DNA of 64,000 bases. It comes from Micromonospora carbonacea (GTDB lineage: Bacteria; Actinomycetota; Actinomycetes; Mycobacteriales; Micromonosporaceae). The notes under the pieces were generated by a model. It worked only from the letters and a program-made list of their open reading frames with translations. It did not search any database and was not told the DNA's origin. Positions 36,801 to 43,890 of this stretch are shown piece after piece (positions within the stretch are counted from its first letter, which is position 1; every line of letters begins with the position of its first letter). The translations under genes were made by a program, and so were the position numbers. The stretch covers positions 310,001 to 374,000 of the forward strand of contig NZ_JACHMZ010000001.1 of the NCBI RefSeq assembly GCF_014205165.1, read 5' to 3'.

Positions 36801-39800
36801 GAACACGCTGACCGCCCCCACGACGGTCAGCCGGCCGGCGCAGGTCGTCTCGCACGTCCGGACGTACTACGACGATCCTGCCTTCGCCACGACGTTCCCG
36901 CAGGCCGCCGCGCCCACCAGGGGCACCGTCACCATGGTCCGCAAGGCGTCCGGCTGGGCCTCCGGCGCATACACCTACCAGACGACCGACCGCGCGGAGT
37001 TCGACGCGTACGGCCGGGCCACCGGCACCTGGGACGGCAACGGCCACAAGAGCACGGTCGGCTACACGGACAACGCCGTCGGGCTCACCACCGGCCTGAC
37101 CGTGACGAACGCGGAGGGCCACGCCACCACCAGCGTCGTCACGCCGATGCGGAACCTGACCACCAGCAGCACCGACGCGAACAACGTGGTGACCCGCACG
37201 CAGTACGACGCGCTGGGCCGCCGCACGTCCGTCTGGCTCGCCTCCCGGGCCACCAGCAGCTCGGCCCACCTCAAGCACACCTACACGGTGTCGAAGACCG
37301 GCCCGTCGGCGACCACCACCCAGACGCTGAACAACAGCGGTGGCTACCAGAAGACGACCACCATCTACGACGCCCTGCACCGGGTGCGGCAGATCCAGGC
37401 GGACACCCCGCAGGGCGGGCGCATGGTCACCGACACGTTCTACGACAGCCGGGGCTGGGTGCGGGCCACGTACAACGGCTGGTGGGATGCCGCGAGCACG
37501 CCGGACACCACCCCCGTGTACGCCGACAACCTGCTGAAGAAGGCGCTGAACCAGACCTTCAACACGTACGACGGACTGGGCCGGGTGATCCTGGCCGAGG
37601 CGGCCCGTGACGGCGTGGTCAGGTCGGCGACCAGGACCGTGCACAACGGGGACCGGACGACGGTCGTCCCGCCGACGGGCGGCACCACCACCACGGTGGT
37701 GACGGATCCGATGGGCCGGACGCAGCAGCAACTCCAGTACACCTCGGCACCGACCCTGACCAGTCCGGCCGACCCGTTCACCGGGAGCTACCAGCTCACC
37801 GGCGGCACCACCGTCGCCACCGGCTACGGCTACGACGCGGGCGGCAACCAGTCCACCCTGACCGACCCGGCCGGCAACGTCTGGACCCGCCAGCACAACC
37901 TGCTCGGGCAGGTCGTGAGCCGGGACGACCCGGACGCCGGCATCAGCACGACGCGCTACGACGGCGTCGGGAACATCGTCGAGACGACCGATTCCCGGGG
38001 CAGGACGACGTCCTTCACGTACGACAAGATCGATCGCAGGACGGGCAGCTACGCCGCCGCCCTCTCCGCCCAGGCGGCCGGCAACCGGCTCGCCGCCTGG
38101 GTGTACGACAACGACAACGCCGCCGAGCCGACGATGACCAACCCCGTCGGCAAGCTGACCACGAAGATCGCCTTCCGCGGCGGCGCCGAGTACCGGACCC
38201 AGTGGACCGGCTTCAACGCCTACGGCTCCTCGACCGGCGAGAAGATCGTCATCCCGGCCGTGGAGGGGCTGCTCGGCAACACCTACGGCTACACCCACAG
38301 CTACCACAGCTCGACGGGCAAGCCGCTCGGCGACACCTATCAGGCCCGGGGCGGCCTGCCCGCCGAGACGGTCGTCCGCGGCTACAGCGGCGTCCTCGAC
38401 CTGCCCAGCACCCTCGGCGGCCTGGCCAGCTACGCCAGCTCCACCGAGTACGACGCGTGGGGCCGGGTCACCCGGGGCGTCCAGGGGCCGGCCACGAGCG
38501 CGGCGTCGCTCGTCAACACCTACGACGACCACAACGGCCGGCTGCTCCAGCAGAAGGTCGCCAGGACCACGACGACGACCAGCGACGTCGGCCGGCAGGA
38601 CTACGCGTACGACCTGTTCGGGAACATCGTCAGGACCGTCGACACCCGCCACCTGCCGGGCGCGGCCGCCGAGACCGAGTGCTTCCGGTACGACGCGCTG
38701 CGGCGGCTCACGAAGGCGTGGACCGCGACCGACGACTGCACCGCGACACCGACGACCGGCAACCGCGCGACGGTCGGCAGCGGCATCGGCGCGACCAGCG
38801 CCTACTGGACCGAGTGGGAGATCGACCCGCTCGGCAACCGCACCAAGGAGACCCGGTACTCGCCGACCGGCGGAGCCGACACCGTCACCACCTACGCCTA
38901 CGACGGCAACGGCGGCGGGCAGCCGCACACGCTGACGGGTACGACCACCACCGGCGGGCTCACCGGCAGCACGTCGTACGCGTACGACAGCGCGGGGAAC
39001 ATGACCACCCGCCAGGCCGGGCAGGGCACCCAGACCCTCACCTGGGACGACGCGGGCGAGCTGGCCTCGGTGACCGGCGGCACGGACGGGGACAGCTCGT
39101 TCCTGTACGACGCCGACGGCAACCTGCTCATCCAGCGGGACCCGGGCTCCACCACGCTCTACCTGGCCGGCGAGCAGATCACCCTGAACACCGGCACCCA
39201 GGCGCTGAGCGGCATCCGGTACCACGCCCTGCCCAGCGGCGCGGTGGCCTACCGGACGGGCAGCGGCACCGCGTACGGCTTCGTCCTGCCCGACCACCAG
39301 GGCACGCCCAGCCTGTACCTCAACAACACCGCCCAGGTGCCGACCTGGCGGCAGTACACCCCGTACGGCGCGCCGCGCGGCGCGACGGTGACCGCCCCCG
39401 ACAACCGGGGGTTCCTCAACCAACCGCTGAACCCGAACACGGGACTGACGCAGGTCGGCGCCCGCAACTACGACCCGACGATCGGCCGGTTCGTCTCGCT
39501 CGACCCGTTGCAGGACCCGGCCGACCCACAGCAGTGGAACGGCTACGCGTACGCCAACAACACGCCGGTCACCTCCAGCGACCCGTCGGGGTTGATCCCG
39601 GACGACTGCAGGTACTTCGACTGCTACGGCTACGACCCGAACAAGGGCTGCCCGCACGGCTGCGGCTCGACGGACAACGTGACGTGGGGCGACGAGAACG
39701 ACAAGGGAAGCTCCAAGCCCGACAAGGACAACCACCCGAGGGACCTCGGCTACGGCATCCAGGTGCCGGAGAGCGTGCCGTTCGAGGATTTCATGCGCCG

Positions 39801-40818
39801 CTGGCGCGAACAGCGCGCGAACTGGTTCGCCACGCGGGGCGAGGGCGCCGACAGGGCCGGAATGCGCGACGACACCGCCGTGCTCGCCATGAACATCTGC
39901 AGTGAGATGGGCAGACCGGGCGGGTGCAAGGAGTGGATCGAGGAACTCTGGGAGATCCACTACCAGTGGGGCGCCGACACCCTCCCCATGGACGAGGGTG
40001 GCCTCCCCAAGCCCCCCGCGGGTACGAGCGTCGGCAAGGGGAAGGGGGGCAGGGGCACCGGCTCCCGTAGCGCCGGTTGCCTGAGTTTCAGCGGCGACAC
40101 CCGGGTCCTCATGGCCGACGGGAGCACCAGGAGGCTCGAAGATGTCCGGGTCGGGGACGAGGTCATCGCCGCCGACCCGGAGACCGGTGAGCAGGGTCCC
40201 CGCATCGTCACCAACGTCTGGGTGCACGAGGACGAACTCGTCGACCTCCGGATCGGGGACGCCTTCGTCACCACCACGGAGGACCACCCGTTCTGGAACC
40301 ACACCGACCGCGAGTGGCAGCGCGCCGACGAGATCGATCGGGGCGACTGGGCGCTGGGTAGCGATGGTATAGCGCTTTCGATAGGCGGGCTGGAGTGGCC
40401 GTCGGCGACGGCCGCGTCCGCCTACAACCTCACCGTCGACGGCATCCACACGTACTATGTCCTCGCCGGTGACACTCCGGTGCTGGTCCACAACGACAAC
40501 GGTGGCATCGACCTTAGCAAGGCGACCCCTTGGCAGGGGGGACGATTCCCGGTGGGCGGCGCGCTTGACGCCGGCGGGCCGGCGAATGGAGTTCTCTACC
40601 GCACTCAGAATGGTGTTATTAGTAACTACGCCGTATACGATGCGGATGGTGTCATTCTGCGGCGAGTCGATTTGGTTGGTGCTGCGCATGGCGGTGTGCC
40701 GACACCTCACGTGCAGGAGTTCACCCGCAACGTGACCCCTGACGGGCGGGTCTTCCCGCAGCAGAGCAAGATTGCAACACCGGCTGGCCCGGGGGATCTT
40801 CCGCGCGTCGGGTGCTGA
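33874..40818 (+). CDS. Secreted RHS-repeat polymorphic toxin with HINT domain and C-terminal toxin
   Basis: A 2314-aa protein. Signal peptide (LLAGPGRLIALAVAASLAAG, ending PASARP); SpvB-like region with FSYSYPVTVPPTRSKLVPKV and ALSYDSGAVDGQT (about 280-320); numerous YD repeats such as YDALGRR, YDGVGNIVETTDSRGRTTSF, YDAWGRV and YDSAGNM (about 1050-1750); the RHS core end NYDPTIGRFVSLDPL near residue 1865. Then a hedgehog/intein (HINT) domain from Cys2069 (GCLSFSGDTRVL), with TTEDHPFWN and the terminal YVLAGDTPVLVHN (His2206, Asn2207). The last 107 residues are a small domain with RVDLVGAAHGGVPTPHVQEF, resembling type-24-like polymorphic toxins. HINT cleavage should free it. Downstream is a candidate immunity gene. 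ATG 33874 is preferred over upstream TTG 33823. Confidence 0.93.
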   Translation: MVGHGGTRLLAGPGRLIALAVAASLAAGVLSGAPASARPLDDGGHALLPPVSPGRPVTGVKPLPTRFVPPSDDAKATHRPARTAWPRAASARLDLSASAVTGTRPAAKARAAGTPVWAQPLAGGGRYAGPRRLDVRVADRATAEAAGVDGVLLSVTPSPGAAAATVRVGVDYAGFAEAYGGNYGSRLRLVRLPACALTTPAAAGCRTASPLPSTNDSTARTVSAEVPLAGAAAAGGATTVLAAVSTAGDEGGAGGTYAATDLSPSQSWSAGGSTGSFSYSYPVTVPPTRSKLVPKVALSYDSGAVDGQTSSTNAQASWVGDGWTTPRSYVEQTFVSCKDDPGGSPSPVETHDRCYTGPVLTIALNGSSSALVWDATKQVWKLQNDTGATVTRVTNSGNGSGTHDTDYWRVTERDGTVYEFGRNRLPGWSSGKPETKSVDTVPVYSPHPGDPCHDPAGFSSSVCTMAYRWNLDHVTDVHGNAMAYYYDQATNRYGRNMGATDVSYVRDSHLARIDYGFRDGGAYGTVPNRVVFATGDRCLAGTCQPLNSANKANWPDVPFDLVCNAGTDCPAWSPSFFSTVRLTSIETQQYDTATSTYQKVDSYALAHTMPATGDGTSPTLWLSSITRTGHDTASGGSTAPVALPSVSFSGIKLANRVDVTGGLPSFYRQRISAITTETGSVVSPSYELPLPCTAPVTTGPASNTRSCYPIHWTPDGYTDQIRDWFHRYAVTRVTATDPTGGAPATSTGYEYVGGAAWHYDDNEVVKAKYRTYGQFRGYGKVRVRGGDGVNDRRTLSETTYHRGMSRNNNTTVVNLTDSAGGVHEDVDQLAGRELETTSHLGDGGPVDSSTVTSYWVSEATATRSRTGLSPLTATFAAPARVWRRQAVTTGGATTWRYSATDNSYDASTSSATFGLLKHAYDHTTPASAAYDRCTTTSYAAPNAGLNLVGLTSETETVAVACGGYAQGPSASSPGSVNTLTAPTTVSRPAQVVSHVRTYYDDPAFATTFPQAAAPTRGTVTMVRKASGWASGAYTYQTTDRAEFDAYGRATGTWDGNGHKSTVGYTDNAVGLTTGLTVTNAEGHATTSVVTPMRNLTTSSTDANNVVTRTQYDALGRRTSVWLASRATSSSAHLKHTYTVSKTGPSATTTQTLNNSGGYQKTTTIYDALHRVRQIQADTPQGGRMVTDTFYDSRGWVRATYNGWWDAASTPDTTPVYADNLLKKALNQTFNTYDGLGRVILAEAARDGVVRSATRTVHNGDRTTVVPPTGGTTTTVVTDPMGRTQQQLQYTSAPTLTSPADPFTGSYQLTGGTTVATGYGYDAGGNQSTLTDPAGNVWTRQHNLLGQVVSRDDPDAGISTTRYDGVGNIVETTDSRGRTTSFTYDKIDRRTGSYAAALSAQAAGNRLAAWVYDNDNAAEPTMTNPVGKLTTKIAFRGGAEYRTQWTGFNAYGSSTGEKIVIPAVEGLLGNTYGYTHSYHSSTGKPLGDTYQARGGLPAETVVRGYSGVLDLPSTLGGLASYASSTEYDAWGRVTRGVQGPATSAASLVNTYDDHNGRLLQQKVARTTTTTSDVGRQDYAYDLFGNIVRTVDTRHLPGAAAETECFRYDALRRLTKAWTATDDCTATPTTGNRATVGSGIGATSAYWTEWEIDPLGNRTKETRYSPTGGADTVTTYAYDGNGGGQPHTLTGTTTTGGLTGSTSYAYDSAGNMTTRQAGQGTQTLTWDDAGELASVTGGTDGDSSFLYDADGNLLIQRDPGSTTLYLAGEQITLNTGTQALSGIRYHALPSGAVAYRTGSGTAYGFVLPDHQGTPSLYLNNTAQVPTWRQYTPYGAPRGATVTAPDNRGFLNQPLNPNTGLTQVGARNYDPTIGRFVSLDPLQDPADPQQWNGYAYANNTPVTSSDPSGLIPDDCRYFDCYGYDPNKGCPHGCGSTDNVTWGDENDKGSSKPDKDNHPRDLGYGIQVPESVPFEDFMRRWREQRANWFATRGEGADRAGMRDDTAVLAMNICSEMGRPGGCKEWIEELWEIHYQWGADTLPMDEGGLPKPPAGTSVGKGKGGRGTGSRSAGCLSFSGDTRVLMADGSTRRLEDVRVGDEVIAADPETGEQGPRIVTNVWVHEDELVDLRIGDAFVTTTEDHPFWNHTDREWQRADEIDRGDWALGSDGIALSIGGLEWPSATAASAYNLTVDGIHTYYVLAGDTPVLVHNDNGGIDLSKATPWQGGRFPVGGALDAGGPANGVLYRTQNGVISNYAVYDADGVILRRVDLVGAAHGGVPTPHVQEFTRNVTPDGRVFPQQSKIATPAGPGDLPRVGC

Positions 40819-40871
40819 CAGGCGCAGGGGGGGCGATGCCAGGGCCAGAAGAGTAGAGAGGCAGGCAAGCG

Positions 40872-41309
40872 GTGGATCTCAGCAGGCTTCCCGAAATGAA
40901 GGGCTGGATCAGAGCTGGCGAGGAGTTCGATCCAAGATCGTTTCTGCAGTCCACGGCGTCCGTGGGTGAGGCTGCCGCTATGTCGATTCTCTTCTGGCCC
41001 GAGTTCACCGAGTATCGCAAGGGCGTCTTCTTGGGCTTCCTCTTCGAGCGGCGCGGAGTCGACGCCTGGTTCGATGAACTCAAGGGGGATGAGGTTGCGG
41101 TCGAAGGTGTCGTCAACCATGTTCACTTGTGGGACGTTTTTGCGCCGAAAGTGGAAGCTGAATACGCTGTTCTGGTCGAGCTGGCGCCGCGGATTGCGGC
41201 GATGTGGCGGGCGGCGCTCGAATCGGCATTTCCTGCCCGGCGATTCGTCGTCTCCGTGGCCGATGCGTCAGAGGATTATGGGCCTACAATTTCGATTCGA
41301 TCAGCCTGA
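40872..41309 (+). CDS. Putative immunity protein for the RHS toxin
   Basis: A 145-aa acidic, probably cytoplasmic protein, starting with GTG 53 nt after the toxin stop; AGAGAGG lies about 10 nt upstream. It has no signal peptide and shows FWPEFTEYRKGVFLGFLF, GVDAWFDELKGDEVAVEG and VNHVHLWDVFAP in its middle. I do not recognise the family. Its position, size, acidity and lower GC (shared with the end of the toxin gene) are what is usual for an immunity gene that protects the producer from its own toxin; this is inference. It also lacks any other partner in the vicinity. Confidence 0.75.
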   Translation: MDLSRLPEMKGWIRAGEEFDPRSFLQSTASVGEAAAMSILFWPEFTEYRKGVFLGFLFERRGVDAWFDELKGDEVAVEGVVNHVHLWDVFAPKVEAEYAVLVELAPRIAAMWRAALESAFPARRFVVSVADASEDYGPTISIRSA

Positions 41310-41688
41310 TCGCTTCACTGCGAAGATGTCGATCTCGCTCCGCTGCGTGCAGGCAGGGGCGGTTGTGCGCCTTGGGTGTGGTCGTGGTTGCTGCGAGTGG
41401 TGAGGGGCAACGCGGCGAAAAGGGGAGAGCCTCGGTGTCTTTGATCCGAACTTGGGAGGTGGTGGCGGGCGATAGGGATAGGGGTGGGGGCGGCTCGACT
41501 ACCTCATTGAGTTCCGGGTCTGGGAGGTGCCAACTGCGAGGCGTCTTGTTCCGTAGGTGCTGGGTGTCCGTCCAGCGGATGTGGGCGTGATGATCGACCG
41601 CTGTCCGGGCTCGACGGGGCACCTGCGACACTGAAGCGCTCCCAGTGCGGAGCCCCGGTCCGCGTCCGGAAGCGGCCCGGGGCGCCCG

Positions 41689-41724
41689 CCCGGTGGCTCC
41701 GGTGGCGCCGCCGGAGCCACCGGG
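41689..41724. terminator. Perfect 14-bp hairpin
   Basis: CCCGGTGGCTCCGG and CCGGAGCCACCGGG with an 8-nt loop TGGCGCCG. It may terminate transcription from the toxin-immunity genes or belong to a small mobile repeat together with the palindromes that follow. Confidence 0.6.
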
Positions 41725-41738
41725 TGCCTTGATCGACT

Positions 41739-41797
41739 CCATGTCGGCGACATGGCGGGGTCTGGAGGCCCCGGACACCGCCATGTCGCCGACATGG
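41739..41797. repeat. Paired 17-bp palindromes CCATGTCGNCGACATGG
   Basis: CCATGTCGGCGACATGG (41739-41755) and CCATGTCGCCGACATGG (41781-41797) differ only at the centre base, which is complementary, so the pair also forms one larger inverted repeat. The spacing is 25 nt. Confidence 0.85.
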
Positions 41798-42040
41798 CGC
41801 GGGCCCAACCGGACGCCGGCCCAACCGGACGCCGGCCCGGCAGGCCCCGGCCCCCCGGGGCGGGGCGAAACGGCAGGCCACCGTCGGGGGAAACCCGTCC
41901 CTAGCGTGATCAACATGCGCGAAGGGATCGCGCCGGTCACAGCCGTCCCGCTACCGTACTGGTAACACGCGCGTAGCCCGTCCTGGCGGGAGGATCCCGT
42001 CCGGCGGCACGCGCCGGGGCATGGGATGGGGCGGTGGGCC

Positions 42041-42250
42041 ATGACCGGTTCGCAGTCCGACGGCAGGCTGTCGGAGGTCAGGTTCCTCACCGTCGCCGAG
42101 GTGGCGACGGTGATGCGGGTGTCGAAGATGACGGTCTACCGGCTGGTGCACAGCGGTGAGCTGACCGCCGTGCGGGTCGGCCGGTCGTTCCGGGTGCCCG
42201 AGCACGCGGTGCACGAGTATCTCCGGGGCGCGTTCCAGGAGACCGCCTGA
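42041..42250 (+). CDS. BldC-like / excisionase-family helix-turn-helix protein
   Basis: A 69-aa MerR-like DNA-binding protein, almost entirely one winged helix-turn-helix: [40 protein letters not shown] and [11 protein letters not shown]. It is the counterpart of M. tuberculosis Rv0500A by sequence character and by its position before the 33-aa ribosomal protein gene. Relatives such as BldC bind direct repeats in developmental promoters; the targets here are unknown. ATG 42041 follows GGGGCGGTGGG; an in-frame ATG at 42026 has no spacing for a ribosome site. A GGCACCCCG/CGGGGTGCC hairpin follows 45 nt after the stop. Confidence 0.9.
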   Translation: MTGSQSDGRLSEVRFLTVAEVATVMRVSKMTVYRLVHSGELTAVRVGRSFRVPEHAVHEYLRGAFQETA

Positions 42251-42590
42251 TCCGCCTGCCGCACCTGGGCCGCCCGTCCGCCGACGTCACGGCCCGGCAC
42301 CCCGCGCAGGGCGTCCGGCGTGCCGCACGGGGTGCCCGCCGTGCCGCGCAGGGCACCCCGCTTTCACAGAGGGCAGTGTCGCAAAGGGCACCGAGTGCGA
42401 CGTAACGGGCATCGACGGGGGCGCGTTGGTCCTGCTGAGGCTCTCCCGCTACCCTGGACCGGACCGTGACCGCACACCGGTGCGCCCGCCGCACGCCAGC
42501 AGGTCCGGCCCGTTGTCCGCAAGCGGCCCTCGACGCCCGCGTGGTGTCATCCGGTCCGCCCCGCACGTTGCATCGAAAGGCTGTCGTCGT
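42251..42590. other. Leader region with alternative stems before the 33-aa ribosomal gene
   Basis: Three copies of one sequence word lie in a row: GGCACCCCG (42296-42304), its complement CGGGGTGCC (42328-42336), and GGCACCCCG again (42352-42360). The middle word can pair with either neighbour. Further on, CGTAAC (42401-42406) and CGTTGG (42424-42429) are 17 nt apart, like a sigma-BldN-type promoter. No protein gene is seen. Confidence 0.5.
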
Positions 42591-42692
42591 ATGGGCTCGG
42601 TGGTCAAGAAGCGCCGCAAGCGCATGGCTAAGAAGAAGCACCGCAAGCTGCTGCGCAAGACCCGCGTCCAGCGTCGCCGTCTCGGCAAGTGA
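42591..42692 (+). CDS. Small ribosomal protein bTHXc (AURKAIP1/COX24 domain), 33 aa
   Basis: A 33-residue, extremely basic protein [20 protein letters not shown] followed by [13 protein letters not shown]. It belongs to the AURKAIP1/COX24 family, found as an extra protein in the small ribosomal subunit of actinobacteria (known from mycobacterial ribosome structures) and encoded as Rv0500B in M. tuberculosis next to the same neighbours. GAAAGG lies 10 nt before the ATG. The gene is easy to miss because of its size, but the sequence is close to identical to what I know from other actinobacteria. Confidence 0.95.
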   Translation: MGSVVKKRRKRMAKKKHRKLLRKTRVQRRRLGK

Positions 42693-42760
42693 CCGGGGCC
42701 GGGCCCACCGTGGCCCGGCACCCCGTGTCGCTTGCCAACAGTCGACCCTCGGAGGCTCAG

Positions 42761-42820
42761 GTGATCAGGCCGCGGTTGCCCCGGCTCGATCCCACCTGCC
42801 GGGGTAGGTGCACGACGTGA
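42761..42820 (+). CDS. Possible 19-aa leader peptide coupled to the epimerase gene
   Basis: GTG at 42761 has an excellent ribosome binding site (GGAGG, 5 nt spacing) and reads MIRPRLPRLDPTCRGRCTT before a TGA that overlaps the epimerase GTG start as GTGA (42817-42820). The peptide is basic with two cysteines. Either it is a real small coupled gene or a device that brings ribosomes to the weak epimerase start. No family is known to me. Confidence 0.45.
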   Translation: MIRPRLPRLDPTCRGRCTT

Positions 42821-43890
42821 CCCCCGGTGGCACCCCAGGTGCCCCGGGGGTGGTCGTCGTCACCGGGGTCAACCGCTATCTCGGCGCGCACGTGGCCGCC
42901 CGCCTCGCCGCCGACTCCCGCATCGAGCGGGTGATCGGCGTCGACCCGAGCGCCCCCAGCCCCGAGCTGTCCGGCCTGCTCGACCGGGTCGAGCGCATCC
43001 GGCTCGACCTCGGCTCGCTCGGCGGGCTCCTCGCCGACCTCGACGTCGACGCCGTGGTGCACCTCGCCCTCGTCACCTCCCCCGACCCCCAGCAGGGCGG
43101 CCGGTCGGCGATGAAGGAACAGAACGTCATCGGCACCATGCAGCTGCTCGCCGCCTGCCAGCGGGCGCCCCGGCTGCGCAAGCTCGTGGTCCGCTCGTCG
43201 ACCGCCGCGTACGGGGCGTCGTTCCGGGACCCGGCCGTCTTCACCGAGGAGACCGAGCCGCGCGAGGTGCCGCGCGGCGGTTTCGGCCGCGACATCCTCG
43301 ACATCGAGGGGTACGTTCGTGGCTTCCGTCGCCGCCGGTCGGACGTCACCGCCACGGTGCTGCGCTTCGCGCCGTTCATCGGTTCCACGGCCGACACCAC
43401 GCTGACCAGGTATTTCTCCCAGCCGTTCGTCCCCACCGTCTTCGGGCGCGACCCCCGGTTGCAGTTCGTGCACTTCGACGACGCGCTGGAGGTGCTGCAC
43501 CGGTCGGTCGCCGAGGAGCACCCGGGCACGTTCAACGTGGCCGGTCCGGGCGTGCTCTCCCTGTCCCAGGCGATCAGGCGGGCCGGGCGGGTGGGGGTGC
43601 CGGTGTTCGAACCGGGCCTGTCCGGGGCCGTCGCGCTGGCCCGCAGCCTCGGCTTCGGCCGGTACGGCCTGGACCAGGTCGATCTTTTCGTGCACGGTCG
43701 GGTCGTGGACACCTCCGCCCTGGAACGCGAGTACGGCTTCGCGCCCCGCTCGACCGCCGCCGCGTTCGACGACTTCATCCGCGCCCACCAGGGCGGCGTG
43801 GTGGTCACCCGGGAACAGTTGGCCGCCGCCGAGCGGGCCGTCCTCGACGGCATCCGCCAGGTGCGCGCGGCCGTGCGGGAGCAGTCGTGA
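42817..43890 (+). CDS. NAD-dependent epimerase/dehydratase (GalE-like)
   Basis: A 357-aa extended SDR. The N-terminal cofactor loop is unusual, VVVVTGVNRYLGAHVAARLA (TGxxxYLG instead of TGxxGxxG), then VIGVDPS, VVHLALVTSP and the active-site region KLVVRSSTAAYGA. The catalytic tyrosine lysine pair YxxxK is not evident, only IEGYVRGFRRRR, so it may be a non-catalytic or altered SDR. The position matches galE2 (Rv0501). GTG 42817 is preferred over 42808 because GGGGTAGG is 8 nt away and it overlaps a small upstream frame. Its stop overlaps the acyltransferase start by four bases. Confidence 0.88.
   Translation: MTPGGTPGAPGVVVVTGVNRYLGAHVAARLAADSRIERVIGVDPSAPSPELSGLLDRVERIRLDLGSLGGLLADLDVDAVVHLALVTSPDPQQGGRSAMKEQNVIGTMQLLAACQRAPRLRKLVVRSSTAAYGASFRDPAVFTEETEPREVPRGGFGRDILDIEGYVRGFRRRRSDVTATVLRFAPFIGSTADTTLTRYFSQPFVPTVFGRDPRLQFVHFDDALEVLHRSVAEEHPGTFNVAGPGVLSLSQAIRRAGRVGVPVFEPGLSGAVALARSLGFGRYGLDQVDLFVHGRVVDTSALEREYGFAPRSTAAAFDDFIRAHQGGVVVTREQLAAAERAVLDGIRQVRAAVREQS

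Larger units (their letters stand above)
41310..42040. other. Non-coding debris region with several repeats
   Basis: About 730 bp without a supportable gene. It holds a strong hairpin (41689-41724), two CCATGTCGNCGACATGG palindromes, a 16-bp tandem (GCCCAACCGGACGCCG twice, near 41804-41835) and a first part (41310-41550) that is less GC-rich, continuing the atypical composition of the toxin end. This looks like a junction of transferred and core DNA. The 3' part should contain the promoter of the BldC-like gene. Confidence 0.55.

Noticed and set aside
34141..40710. A 2189-codon open frame antisense to the RHS gene
   Set aside because: High-GC shadow: codon pattern and composition follow the sense gene, no ribosome site, no recognisable domain, and the sense frame has clear RHS/HINT motifs.
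33601..41309. Prophage or integrative element around the RHS locus
   Set aside because: No integrase, transposase, tRNA target or direct-repeat ends are visible; only a composition change at the toxin tip.
41284..42090. A 268-codon minus-strand frame in the gap after the immunity gene
   Set aside because: Runs across hairpins and palindromes, no ribosome site, composition of a non-coding region, no domain.
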